Shown one piece after another: positions 10,701 to 19,939 of a DNA stretch of 64,000 nt. The translations under genes were made by a program, and so were the position numbers. Source of the DNA: Henriciella algicola (GTDB taxonomy: Bacteria > Pseudomonadota > Alphaproteobacteria > Caulobacterales > Hyphomonadaceae). The stretch's first letter is position 1, and each line of letters opens with the position of its first letter. The notes beneath the pieces were generated by a model. That model was not told the origin of the DNA. It ran no database searches and worked only from the letters and a program-made list of their open reading frames with translations. The DNA lies in NCBI RefSeq assembly GCF_003576245.1, contig NZ_QWGA01000007.1:584310-648309 (forward strand). Direction: 5' to 3'.

Positions 10701-11746
10701 ATACTTTCGATTATGAGCGCCCAGAAACGGTCGCCGACGCGATCAAGGCGGGCAGTAAACCCGGCGCCTCCTACTATGCCGGCGGCACAAATTTGCTGGA
10801 CCTGATGAAAGCAGGCGTGCGCACCCCTGACAGCCTTGTCGACATCACACGCCTTGATGAGCTGCAACGTATTGAGCCACAGAAGGACGGCTCCCTACGT
10901 ATTGGCGCGATGGTCCGCAACTCAGACCTTGCCCGTAATGATCTCATTCAAAAGGATTTTCCGGCTGTCGCCGAAGCGCTTCTCGCTGGCGCGTCGGGAC
11001 AGCTCCGCAATGCTGCGACTGTTGGCGGCAACCTGATGCAGCAGCCGCGCTGTGCCTATTTCTACGACGCTCACAGCGCCTGCAATCTCCATAAAGCGGG
11101 ACAGGGCTGCGACGCGCTCGAGGGCGTGAACGGCAAACACGCCGTGCTTGGCTGGACCAAGACCTGTATCGCGGTTCACCCGTCCGATTTCTGCGTACCG
11201 CTCGCAGCGCTTGGTGCACTGGTCGAAGTCGATGGACCGGATGGAAGCCGGCAGATATCGATCGATGAGTTCTACCGCCTTCCAGATGCGTCCACGCCTC
11301 CGGGCAGCACGCTGAAGCAGGGCGAGATCATCACGGCCGTCACCCTACCCTCTGATGCCAAGCGTTTCGCCGCGCGCGCCCGCTATATCAAGCTACGCGA
11401 CCGGACCTCCTATGCGTTCGCCATCGTGTCGGCTGCGGCCATGCTTCATATCGGCGATGGCCGGATCAAGGATGCACGCATCGCCCTCGGCGGTGTCGCC
11501 GCCAAACCGTGGCGCGCCCGCGAGGCCGAGGATGCACTGAACGGTGCCGAGGCAGGCGAGGCCGCATTCCGGAAGGCCGCCGATGCCGCGCTCGCTGACG
11601 CGAAACCTTCGGGCGACAATGCGCACAAGATCGAACTCGCAAAGCGGATCCTGATCCGCGCGCTGAAGGCGGCCGCCGACGGCACCCCGGCAACCATGCC
11701 GGACCTGCCCGGCTCTGTCTTCGCAACCGGGAAGGAGGCACGATAA
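10697..11746 (+). CDS. Molybdenum hydroxylase FAD/[4Fe-4S] subunit (PaoB-type)
   Basis: A 349-residue FAD-binding subunit (CO-dehydrogenase medium chain type). The FAD loops YYAGGTNLLDLMKAG and RNAATVGGNLMQ are present. Between them and the C-terminal domain is the insert found in PaoB-like aldehyde oxidases: CAYFYD, CNLHKAGQGC and KTCIAVHPSD. It supplies four cysteines (about 119, 129, 138, 157) for an extra [4Fe-4S] cluster. The start at 10697 overlaps the preceding stop by ATGA; a longer upstream frame exists but begins inside the small subunit. The stop overlaps the start of the Mo subunit (TAATG). The insert and gene order point to an aldehyde oxidoreductase rather than xanthine dehydrogenase. 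Confidence 0.92.
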   Translation: MNTFDYERPETVADAIKAGSKPGASYYAGGTNLLDLMKAGVRTPDSLVDITRLDELQRIEPQKDGSLRIGAMVRNSDLARNDLIQKDFPAVAEALLAGASGQLRNAATVGGNLMQQPRCAYFYDAHSACNLHKAGQGCDALEGVNGKHAVLGWTKTCIAVHPSDFCVPLAALGALVEVDGPDGSRQISIDEFYRLPDASTPPGSTLKQGEIITAVTLPSDAKRFAARARYIKLRDRTSYAFAIVSAAAMLHIGDGRIKDARIALGGVAAKPWRAREAEDALNGAEAGEAAFRKAADAALADAKPSGDNAHKIELAKRILIRALKAAADGTPATMPDLPGSVFATGKEAR

Positions 11747-14019
11747 TGGCTGATACACCGATGGTTGCCGCCCACCATGTCCGGCTCGGCTCGAATTCCG
11801 GCCAGTCGATGACGCGCAAGGACGGCCTTGCCAAGGTCACCGGCAAGGCCAATTACGCGGCCGACAACCGGCCCGAAGGGCTGCTCCACGCTGTCTTTGC
11901 AGGCGCCAGCATCGCCCGCGGCCGCGTCACCTTGCTGGACACGAAGGCAGCGCTCGCCCATCCGGGCGTTGTCCATGTCATGACGCCGGAAAATACCCCT
12001 GCCCTGTCGCAGGACCCGGACGAAAAGACGACGCCGTTTACCGCGCGGATCGATGTGCTCCAGCATAATGATGTCCGCTATGCCGGACAGCCCATCGCCG
12101 TTGTCGTCGCCGAAACGCTCGAAGCCGCCATTGAAGGCGCACGCCTCATCAAGGCAGAGTATGACGAGCAGCCAGCGCGGATCGGTTTTGACGATGGTGA
12201 GGCGTTCACGCCTGAAGCGGTCGGCATATCGACCCCACCGAAGTTTGCGACCGGTGACCTTGAGGCTCAACGCAAGCAGGCTGCGTCCAGTGTCAGCGTC
12301 GTCGTAGAAACACCGCTCCAGTATCACAATGCGATGGAGCCGCATGCGGTCGTCGCCGCGTGGGATGGCGACAAGCTCACTGTCGACATGCCCAATCAGG
12401 CTATCGGCCTCGCCAAGCCAGGCATCGCCAATTATTTCGGCATCCCGGCAGAGAATGTGACGCTCCGTTCGCCCTATCTCGGTGGCGGCTTTGGCTCCAA
12501 GGCCGTCCTGTTTGGCCCGCAAATGCTGGGCATACTTGCAGCGCGCGAACTGAAAAGGCCGGTGAAACTGGCGCTCAAGCGCGACCAGATGTTCGGGCCG
12601 GTCCAGCACCGCAGCGCGACGCGCCAGACGGTCCGCTATGACATCGACGCCGACAACCGCCTGCTCGCCTTTGAGCATCAGGCCAACGTCTCGACTAGCA
12701 GCTTTGACAACTGGCTCGATGGTGCAGCGAATGCGGGCCTCAGCCTCTATGCGACCCCAGCGATCAGCGTCGCCCATTCGGGTACGCGGTTTGACACTGG
12801 CACGCCGGGCGCCATGCGCGCGCCGGGCATCGCGACCGGGTCTGCGGTCATTGAATGCGCCATAGACATGGCGGCTGAGAAGGCTGGTATGGATCCGCTG
12901 GAGTTCCGCCTGCACAACTATGCAGAGAAAGACCACTCCAACGGAAAACCTTATTCAGCCAAGGCCTTGCGCGAATGTTATGAGACAGCCGCTAACGCCT
13001 TTGGATGGACAGACAGGCCACCCAAACCTGGCCAGATGCGCGATGAAGATGGCCTGCTGACTGGCTGGGGTATGGGCACGAGTATTTTCCATGCGCCCTT
13101 TTTCCCTGCCAAGGCGCGAGCGGTTCTGCGCAAGGATGGAACGGCGCGCGCTGAAACGTCCGGCGCCGATATGGGTCAGGGTGCATGGACCGCCCTTTGG
13201 CAGATGGCGGCTGATGGCCTTGGCATGGCTGCCGACGATATCGACTTCGACATCGGCCACTCAGACCTGCCGGACGGCAGCGTCGCAGGCGGCTCGGCGC
13301 ACACGGCCTCGGCTGGCGGCGCGCTCTTTGCAGCTGGCAATGACGTTATCCGCCAGCTCGCAGAGATTGCGACCAAGGATAGCGACTCTCCTCTCTTCGG
13401 CGCAGGCAATGAACGGCTGATCGGCGAAAATGGTCGCCTGTTCAAAGCCAGCGACCCGAGTGTTGGCGAACCCTACACCGCCATTCTGGAACGTGCGGGG
13501 ATCGATGAGATTGAGGGCCAGGGCCGGGGCAACCGCGACAAGGCGAGCACCGAGACCTATGCCATGTTCTCGCACGGTGCCGTCTTTGCCGAAGTGAAGG
13601 TTGATCCGGACCTCTATCAGGTGCGCGTCACCCGTCTCATCGGGGCGTTCGCAGCGGGCCGGATCATCAATCCGCGCCTTGCGAAAAGCCAGCTTACCGG
13701 CGGTATGATCTGGGGCATGAGCTTTGCGCTGCACGAGGAGGGCGTTCACGACAAGCGGACTGGCCGCCCGCTTAACAATGACTTTGCGGGCTATCACATC
13801 CCCGTTCTGGCGGACGTGCCGCATGTCGAGGCGCTGCTGGTCGATGAGGACGACCCGCATGTGAATGACCTTGGCGTCAAGGGTGTCGGAGAGCTTGGTA
13901 TTACGGGCACAGTGGGCGCGATCGCAAATGCCGTCTGGCATGCCATCGGCGTGCGCACGCCGCGCTATCCAATCAAGATCGAGGACCTTCTCAAGGGCGC
14001 CGAGGCGCTGAAAGCCTAG
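11746..14019 (+). CDS. Molybdenum hydroxylase catalytic Mo-binding subunit (PaoC-type aldehyde oxidoreductase)
   Basis: A 757-residue molybdopterin-cytosine-dinucleotide-binding subunit that oxidises aldehydes or N-heterocycles to the acid or hydroxylated product. Recognisable parts are the ald_Xan_dh N-terminal a/b hammerhead (TGKANYAADNRP, VRYAGQPIAVVVAET), the Mo-binding segments LGGGFGSKAVLFG, GAMRAPGIATG and GADMGQGAWTALWQMAADGLG, and the catalytic glutamate in GVKGVGELGITG near the C terminus. There is no Tat signal. It is the third gene of a tightly overlapping operon. Its stop codon TAG shares the CTAG at 14016-14019 with the stop of convergent ligD. No maturation chaperone of the XdhC/PaoD type is seen within the window. 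Confidence 0.92.
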   Translation: MADTPMVAAHHVRLGSNSGQSMTRKDGLAKVTGKANYAADNRPEGLLHAVFAGASIARGRVTLLDTKAALAHPGVVHVMTPENTPALSQDPDEKTTPFTARIDVLQHNDVRYAGQPIAVVVAETLEAAIEGARLIKAEYDEQPARIGFDDGEAFTPEAVGISTPPKFATGDLEAQRKQAASSVSVVVETPLQYHNAMEPHAVVAAWDGDKLTVDMPNQAIGLAKPGIANYFGIPAENVTLRSPYLGGGFGSKAVLFGPQMLGILAARELKRPVKLALKRDQMFGPVQHRSATRQTVRYDIDADNRLLAFEHQANVSTSSFDNWLDGAANAGLSLYATPAISVAHSGTRFDTGTPGAMRAPGIATGSAVIECAIDMAAEKAGMDPLEFRLHNYAEKDHSNGKPYSAKALRECYETAANAFGWTDRPPKPGQMRDEDGLLTGWGMGTSIFHAPFFPAKARAVLRKDGTARAETSGADMGQGAWTALWQMAADGLGMAADDIDFDIGHSDLPDGSVAGGSAHTASAGGALFAAGNDVIRQLAEIATKDSDSPLFGAGNERLIGENGRLFKASDPSVGEPYTAILERAGIDEIEGQGRGNRDKASTETYAMFSHGAVFAEVKVDPDLYQVRVTRLIGAFAAGRIINPRLAKSQLTGGMIWGMSFALHEEGVHDKRTGRPLNNDFAGYHIPVLADVPHVEALLVDEDDPHVNDLGVKGVGELGITGTVGAIANAVWHAIGVRTPRYPIKIEDLLKGAEALKA

Positions 14020-16505
14020 TCGTCAGCCAGTATGTCCAGCACGCTTTTTGAGATAGACTGGCGGACGGTGTCATACCCCTCCCAGGGGTCTGATTTCAGC
14101 GCTGACAGCCGACGCCGGATCGTCGACAGCGTATAGTCGTGCCCTGAGCTGATGCGGGACAACTCATCCCAACGGACGGGTGTCGCAATCGGCGCCCCCG
14201 GCCTCGCGCGGAGTGAATAGGGACAGACCGCTGTCGCGCCGCGTTCATTGCGCAGCCAGTCGATGAAAATGCGCCCCTTGCGCTTGGCTTTGGACATCTC
14301 GGCAACGTAGCGACCCGGATCAGCTTCAGACAGCTTTCTTGCGAGCCCACGGGCGGCGGATTTCACTTCATCCCAGCCCTGTCGACGTTCCAGCGGAGCG
14401 ATCACGTGAATGCCTTTGCCGCCCGTCAACAACGCAAAGGTCTGCAGCCCAGCCGCATTGAGCACATCGCGCACTTCGAAGGCTGCGCTTTTCACATCTT
14501 CAAAATCCAGCCCTTCATCCGGATCGAGATCGAGAACGAGACGGTCGGGGCGTTCCAGCCGGTCCGTGCGCGAGCCCCAGATGTGCAGCTCGAGGGCGCC
14601 GATCTGCGCTGCTGAAACCAGCGCTTCAGCCGAGTTCAGTAGAAGGTAGCCGGACGTCTCGCCATCCTTTTCCTCAATCTGAACTTCGTCGATCGCACCC
14701 GGGACGGAGTCTGTATGGTGCTTCTGATAGAAACACTTGCCGCCTGCGCCGGACGGACAGCGGACCAAGCTGACGGGATGGTCCTCAATGTAAGGCAGCA
14801 TACGCGGTGCGATCTCCGCCAGGTATTCGGCAATTTCGCGCTTGGTCGCGCCTTGCTCCTCATAGACGACACGGTCCGGATGACTGATCCGTACGCCAAG
14901 TACCTTTCCATCATCGGCGTCCTGGACTGTCTCCGTTTCCTTTTCGCGGCGCGTCTTCACTTGCTTTGCCTCCTTGTCCTCGCGCAGACCCTGAAAGCTC
15001 GGATGGCGAAGCAGGCCGTCGGGCGTGCGCTCTGTATAGGCGATCTCGGCGACGAGCTTCGGCGTCAGCCAGACAGCGCCGCGCCTGGCGTCAGCAGGCA
15101 GGTCTTCGAAAGCGCTCGTCTTGCGCTCCAGTCTGGTCATCGCCGCCGACAACTCATCCATCGTCGCTTCATCAAATCCGGTACCGACCCGGCCGCGATA
15201 GTGGAGTTTACCGTCCTCGAATTCACCGAGCAGGAGCGACGCGAACGCCCGCCCCTTCTTGTCTGACTTGCGATAGCCGCCGATCACAAACTCATCGCGG
15301 CCGACGCATTTCGACTTGATCCAACCCGATCCGCGCCCGGACAGGTATTTCGATGTCGCCTTCTTGGAGATGATACCTTCAAGCCCCATACCGCAGGCCT
15401 TGCCGATGACATCGTCACCCTTGCCCTCGATGTGGTCCGAGAAGCGGACGATCTCATCCTCGTCGGGAATGATTTCGCGTAACGCAGCTTTTCGCTCCGT
15501 GAGCGGCTTCTTGCGTAAATCCTTGCCATCTCGCGAAAGCAGATCGAATGCGTAGAAAGCGAGCGTCGCATCATTCTCACCCTTTATAGCTGCCTGAAGC
15601 GAGGCAAAGTGGCTGTGCCCACGTTCATCAAGCGCCACAAGTTCTCCATCGATGGCCGCAGTCTCTACTTCAAGCGCAGCGAGTGCTTTTGCGACAGCGG
15701 GATAACGATCCGTCCAGTCCTTGCCATTTCGCGTAATGAGCCGAACCTGATGACCTGCGATCAGTGCCTGAATGCGATAGCCGTCAAACTTGAGCTCATG
15801 CAGCCAATCGTCACCTGAGGGCGGGTCATCGCGGAGTTTGGCAAGCTGCGGCTCGACAAAATCTGGAAATTCGGGGGCCTCGTCTTCTCCCAGTATGTCG
15901 GCATCACCGCCAGCCGCTGCCTGTTCGATCTCTTCGAAATCGCGGTCACTCGTCACGCTGGTCTGCCAGGTTTCACGTGGGTCGGACTTGCGATCGGCTT
16001 CGTCATCCTTTTCCTTGATCAGGAGCCAGTTCTGCCTGTCCTTGGTGGAATTGTTCTTCATCAGGACGAGCGCCCAGCCACCCTTCAGCCGCGCCCCTTT
16101 GAGATTGAACTTGAGCGATCCTTTCTTGAGGCCTTCATGGGGGTCTTCGCGCGGCTCCCATTCGCCTTGGTCCCACAACATGACGGTGCCCGCGCCATAG
16201 CCGTCGGGGATCACACCTTCAAAGCTGCCATAATCGAGGGGATGGTCTTCGGTCCGCACGGCCAGACGCTTGTCCGCCGGGTTTAGGCTCGGACCCTTGG
16301 TCACCGCCCAGCTTTTCAGAACACCATCAAGCTCAAGCCGGAAATCGTAATGAAGCCGGCTCGCATCATGTTTCTGGATGACAAAACTTAGCGCGCCGTT
16401 CTTCGATTTGGAGCGCTTTGATTTTGAGCCATCAGGTTCCGGCGTGCGCGTGAAGTCACGCTTTTCGCGATAGGTCTTGAGGGTGTCTGACTGCGACTTC
16501 GCCAT
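14016..16505 (-). CDS. ligD: ATP-dependent DNA ligase LigD (non-homologous end joining)
   Basis: An 829-residue multifunctional end-joining protein with domains in the order phosphoesterase, ligase, polymerase. The 3'-phosphoesterase occupies about 35-160 (QKHDASRLHYDFRLELDG). The ligase occupies about 215-520, with adenylated Lys239 in LHELKFDGYRI and motif IV-V EGIISKKATSKY...GWIKSKC. The primase-like polymerase occupies about 545-829, with the metal-binding LVLDLDPDEGLDF and the segment RNERGATAVCPYSLRARPGAP. It repairs double-strand breaks together with Ku. ku lies 6 bases upstream in the same operon. Its terminal TAG overlaps the stop of the convergent molybdenum hydroxylase gene, so no terminator separates them. 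Confidence 0.95.
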   Translation of the reverse strand: MAKSQSDTLKTYREKRDFTRTPEPDGSKSKRSKSKNGALSFVIQKHDASRLHYDFRLELDGVLKSWAVTKGPSLNPADKRLAVRTEDHPLDYGSFEGVIPDGYGAGTVMLWDQGEWEPREDPHEGLKKGSLKFNLKGARLKGGWALVLMKNNSTKDRQNWLLIKEKDDEADRKSDPRETWQTSVTSDRDFEEIEQAAAGGDADILGEDEAPEFPDFVEPQLAKLRDDPPSGDDWLHELKFDGYRIQALIAGHQVRLITRNGKDWTDRYPAVAKALAALEVETAAIDGELVALDERGHSHFASLQAAIKGENDATLAFYAFDLLSRDGKDLRKKPLTERKAALREIIPDEDEIVRFSDHIEGKGDDVIGKACGMGLEGIISKKATSKYLSGRGSGWIKSKCVGRDEFVIGGYRKSDKKGRAFASLLLGEFEDGKLHYRGRVGTGFDEATMDELSAAMTRLERKTSAFEDLPADARRGAVWLTPKLVAEIAYTERTPDGLLRHPSFQGLREDKEAKQVKTRREKETETVQDADDGKVLGVRISHPDRVVYEEQGATKREIAEYLAEIAPRMLPYIEDHPVSLVRCPSGAGGKCFYQKHHTDSVPGAIDEVQIEEKDGETSGYLLLNSAEALVSAAQIGALELHIWGSRTDRLERPDRLVLDLDPDEGLDFEDVKSAAFEVRDVLNAAGLQTFALLTGGKGIHVIAPLERRQGWDEVKSAARGLARKLSEADPGRYVAEMSKAKRKGRIFIDWLRNERGATAVCPYSLRARPGAPIATPVRWDELSRISSGHDYTLSTIRRRLSALKSDPWEGYDTVRQSISKSVLDILADD

Positions 16506-16511
16506 CGAGCG

Positions 16512-17372
16512 TCAAGCCGCTTTGCCGGACTTCGACTTCGATGACTTGGAGGCAGCCTTTTTCTTCGATCCGCCCTTATCCTTGTCGACGCTCTTTTTGA
16601 GCGCCTCCATCAGGTCGACAACCTTGCCGCGCCCGCCAGAGCCGCCGATATTATCGGAGCTGTCGTCATGACTGATGGCACCCTCGTCCCGCTTTTCCTT
16701 GATCAGGTCCATGAGCGCATCAGCATAGCTTGATTTGAACGCCTCCGGCTTGAATGGCTTCGCCTTGCGTTCGATCAGCTCGCTCGCAAGGTCCAACATT
16801 TCCTTGTCGGGTTTCATGTCCGGGATATCGCCGAAGACGGTATCGCTCTCGCGGATTTCGTCTGCGAAACGCAGGGTCTCCAGGAGCAGCCCGTCGCCGC
16901 ACGGCTTGATCGCTACGACGTAGTCGCGCCCACGCACCGCCATCTGGCCGAGGCCGACCATCTTGTTCTTGCGCAGGGCCTCACGAATGACCGTGAAACC
17001 TTCCGCTGCGACCTCATCATCGCGCGGCACGACGTAATAAGGCTTTTCGAAATAGCGCGGGTCAATCTCGCAGGCTTCGACAAACTGAACCAGATCGATG
17101 GTCCGTTTGCTTTCAAGCTTGATCTCGTCGAGCTCGTCCGGCTCCAGGATGACATATTCGTCCTTGCTGGTCTCGAACCCTTTGACGATCTCATCTGTGT
17201 CGACGGGTCCCACGCCTTCTGCGACCTTCTGATAGCGAATGCGCTTGCCGCTGGGCTTATGAATCTGGCGTAGCGAGACGCGCTTTTGCGAACTTGTCGC
17301 CGAGTAGAGCTCGATACCGATATTCACGAGGGAGAGGCGCAGATAGCCTTTCCAGTATGCACGCATAGCCAT
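16512..17372 (-). CDS. ku: Non-homologous end joining protein Ku
   Basis: A 286-residue bacterial Ku homodimer subunit that encircles DNA ends and recruits LigD. The Ku core is clear: YWKGYLRLSLVNIGIELYSA, SLRQIHKPSGKRIRYQKV and FVEACEIDPRYFEKPYY, then IREALRKNKMVGLGQMAVRGRDY. The C-terminal 25 residues are a lysine/serine-rich tail (DKGGSKKKAASKSSKSKSG), as in extended bacterial Ku proteins where it helps DNA sliding and binding. It is the first gene of the ku-ligD operon. Confidence 0.95.
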   Translation of the reverse strand: MAMRAYWKGYLRLSLVNIGIELYSATSSQKRVSLRQIHKPSGKRIRYQKVAEGVGPVDTDEIVKGFETSKDEYVILEPDELDEIKLESKRTIDLVQFVEACEIDPRYFEKPYYVVPRDDEVAAEGFTVIREALRKNKMVGLGQMAVRGRDYVVAIKPCGDGLLLETLRFADEIRESDTVFGDIPDMKPDKEMLDLASELIERKAKPFKPEAFKSSYADALMDLIKEKRDEGAISHDDSSDNIGGSGGRGKVVDLMEALKKSVDKDKGGSKKKAASKSSKSKSGKAA

Positions 17373-17447
17373 TGTCGGACCTCCAATGGCGAATCAATGC
17401 CGATCCCGGAATTCGGTTCCGGAAGGCGTTGTGATGGCTGGGTCACA

Positions 17448-18533
17448 TCAGGACGCACTGAGCGTGCTGTCACCCTCAACGGCGGCGGGCACGATGCCTT
17501 CTTCGAGTAGTTCGTGCAGCTCATTGATATGCGTGCTGCCACGTTCTGTGTTGGCGTTTGAGGTCATCACGACGGTGAGCCCAAGATCCGGCAGGATGTA
17601 GATCATCTGGCCGCCATAGCCCCATGCGTAGCGCACGGGGTATCCGCCCGCTTCGCTGATGAACCAGCCATAGCCATATTGCTCGCCGCTCCATGGCGAC
17701 ACGGTACGCGGCGTCCAGCTTTGCTCGATCCAGTCTTCCGACAGCACACGCTGCCCGTCGACCATGCCGCCAAGACGGTAAAGCTCACCAAAGGCGGCCA
17801 TGTCGCGCGGGCTCATCAGCATATTATTGCCGCCGAAATAGATGCCCTGCGGGTCGGTCTGCCAGCGCGGGATTGCAATGCCGAGAGGCTCGGCCAGCCA
17901 GTCTTGCGCCAGCTGATAGGTGTCGCGGCCCGACGCGCGGGTCAGCATTGCGGACAGAAGGTGCGTGTTGCCTGTCGAATAGAGCATCCGTCCGCCGGGC
18001 TCATCGACAAGGGGTCTCCCCAGCGCATCCCGGACCCAGTTCGGGCTAACCACCCATGAACCGTAATTGCTGCCAGATGTGCGCTCCAGACCGGACTGCA
18101 TCGACAGCAGGTGTCCGACATTGATTTCGGTCAGAAGCGGATCAGGGTCTGCTGGCGCCTCGGCTTGTAGGACGGAGAGAACGCTTTGATCAGCGCCTTC
18201 GAGGACGCCTGTATCAATGGCGATCCCGACCATGGCGGAGATCACGGACTTTGACGCCGACTTGATGTTCACGCCCTGGTCGAGCGATGGTCCGCCATTG
18301 AACCGTTCTTCCACCAGCGTCTCGCCGTCGCGCATGACGATGAGCGCGCGAAGCTGTGGCAGTCCCCTCGCCTCTTCAATCGCTGCCGCAATCAAGGTCT
18401 GGTCGAGACCTATCGTCTCCACGCTGGCCGTCTCGGGGCCGGACGGGGCCTGCTGGGCCGAAGACGCAGGCGGCTGGGACGGGGCACCGCAGCCAACGAA
18501 AGCGAGCGCGATCAGTGTCGGTAAAAGTCGCAT
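17448..18533 (-). CDS. Serine hydrolase lipoprotein (beta-lactamase/penicillin-binding-protein-like)
   Basis: A 361-residue serine hydrolase of the beta-lactamase class C/esterase fold. It has a lipoprotein signal with lipobox FVGC (Cys15), so it is probably anchored in the envelope. The nucleophile motif SxxK is seen as SASK (Ser92-Lys95). A tyrosine motif follows in GRMLYSTGNTHLLS, and EQYGYGWFISE and YAWGYGGQMIYI near the C terminus resemble the HxG-like strand region of this family. The function could be an esterase, peptidase or peptidoglycan-active enzyme; true antibiotic hydrolysis is not implied. It stands alone, 49 bases after the efflux operon's last stop codon on the same strand. 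Confidence 0.85.
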   Translation of the reverse strand: MRLLPTLIALAFVGCGAPSQPPASSAQQAPSGPETASVETIGLDQTLIAAAIEEARGLPQLRALIVMRDGETLVEERFNGGPSLDQGVNIKSASKSVISAMVGIAIDTGVLEGADQSVLSVLQAEAPADPDPLLTEINVGHLLSMQSGLERTSGSNYGSWVVSPNWVRDALGRPLVDEPGGRMLYSTGNTHLLSAMLTRASGRDTYQLAQDWLAEPLGIAIPRWQTDPQGIYFGGNNMLMSPRDMAAFGELYRLGGMVDGQRVLSEDWIEQSWTPRTVSPWSGEQYGYGWFISEAGGYPVRYAWGYGGQMIYILPDLGLTVVMTSNANTERGSTHINELHELLEEGIVPAAVEGDSTLSAS

Positions 18534-18582
18534 TCTCAGTATTTAGACCGGCGCGTCGCGCCTCCAACAACGATTGTCACGC

Positions 18583-19935
18583 CTAGTATTGTCCCCCCAG
18601 CGCGACATAGACATCGATCGCTGAAGTCAGCCGATCGAGACGCACCTGAACCAGATTGGCCGACGCGTCGAAGTAGGTTTGCTGCGCATTGAGCAGGCTT
18701 GTCAGATCGTCGGACCCGGCACGGTAGCGAAGCTCGGCCGCTTCCAGTGCTTCTGCTGCTGCCTCCTCGGCGATCTGAAGCTGCGCCTCACGTGCCGCAT
18801 TGGTTTCGGTGGCCTGAAGGCTGACATCCACATCTCGCAGCGCGCTGAGTATGGCCTGGCGATAGGCGGCAAGTTGTGCGTCCCGGCGCGCCTCGGCGGC
18901 GTCGAGTTGCCCATCAAGCCGCCCGCCGTCGAATATGGTCTGAGCCAACCCTGCCGAGAGTGAGCCTGTCAGGCTTGAGCCCCCAGTCAGAAGCGCACTG
19001 AGGCCCGCGCCAAGGTCGATGCTTGGAAAGAACGCTGCGCGCGCCGCAGCGATATTCGCATTGGCGCCGCGAAGCGTGGCCTCTGACTGAAGAAGATCTG
19101 GCCGGCGCAGGAGAAGCTGTGATGGAAGGCCCGCATCGATTACAGGCAGGGACACGTCCAGAATATTGCCCCCCGAAACCGCAAAGCCCTGCGGCACCTG
19201 CCCCGTCAGAATGGCGAGCGCGGTTTCAAAGCCGGTAATCTGCGCTTCGATTTGCGGAATGCGTGCTCGCGCATTCGCAAGCTGTGCACGTTGAGCCGAA
19301 ACATCAAAGCCGGAGATTGCCCCAGCTTCGTACCGGACCTCGACGATGTCGAAAATGCGTTCAGATATTTCGAGGTTCTGCTGCGCCACTTGCAGTTGGT
19401 CACGCGCTGCCAAGAGCGAGAAATAATTACTCGCGACATCGGACTGTACGGTGAGCTCCAATGCGCGCTGATTGAAAATGACGGCTTCCAGGCTGGCCTC
19501 AGCGGCCTCACGGCTCGCCGCATTCGCACCAAAGAGATCGAGCTGGTAGGAGGCGGACAGGCGTCCGCTGGCATCGATATCATCAAGCCCGCCGCCTTCA
19601 GTGTTGCTTGACGCAGAGAGGCTGCCGCTTGCCTGAGGCAGGAAGGCGGCATTCGTGATCTGAAGCGCCGCGCGTGAAGCCCTGATATTCGCAAGCCCCT
19701 GCGCCAGCGTCTGGTTCGCCACCAGCGCTTCGTTAATTAACGCGTCGAGGGTCTCAGCCTCAAAGGCCTGCCACCAGACCTCATCTCGGGCAGAAATGGT
19801 CTCGACTTCGCCTGCATAGTCATAGGCCGCTGGAAGGTTCACGCCCGCCTCGCTGACCGGCGTGGCTGGCGCAAGGCTGGTCGTACAGGCGGTGAGGACG
19901 ATGAGGCTGCCGGAGGCAAGGATTGATCGCATCAT
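18583..19935 (-). CDS. TolC/NodT-family outer membrane efflux lipoprotein
   Basis: A 450-residue outer membrane channel subunit of the OprM/NodT type, with two outer-membrane-efflux-protein repeats. The lipoprotein signal has lipobox LTAC (Cys17). Typical segments are DEVWWQAFEAETLDALINEAL, LANIRASRAALQITNAAFLPQ, LRRPDLLQSEATLRGANANIAAARAAFFPSI and ELRYRAGSDDLTSLLNAQQTYF. The ATG at 19935 is 4 bases after the macB-like stop and is preferred to the in-frame codon at 19953, which lies inside macB. It completes a three-part efflux pump with the two upstream genes. Confidence 0.92.
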   Translation of the reverse strand: MMRSILASGSLIVLTACTTSLAPATPVSEAGVNLPAAYDYAGEVETISARDEVWWQAFEAETLDALINEALVANQTLAQGLANIRASRAALQITNAAFLPQASGSLSASSNTEGGGLDDIDASGRLSASYQLDLFGANAASREAAEASLEAVIFNQRALELTVQSDVASNYFSLLAARDQLQVAQQNLEISERIFDIVEVRYEAGAISGFDVSAQRAQLANARARIPQIEAQITGFETALAILTGQVPQGFAVSGGNILDVSLPVIDAGLPSQLLLRRPDLLQSEATLRGANANIAAARAAFFPSIDLGAGLSALLTGGSSLTGSLSAGLAQTIFDGGRLDGQLDAAEARRDAQLAAYRQAILSALRDVDVSLQATETNAAREAQLQIAEEAAAEALEAAELRYRAGSDDLTSLLNAQQTYFDASANLVQVRLDRLTSAIDVYVALGGQY

Positions 19936-19939
19936 GGGA

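Noticed and set aside
11446..12936. 496-codon minus-strand frame opposite the molybdenum hydroxylase genes
   Set aside because: It spans two real overlapping genes and shows only mirror composition.
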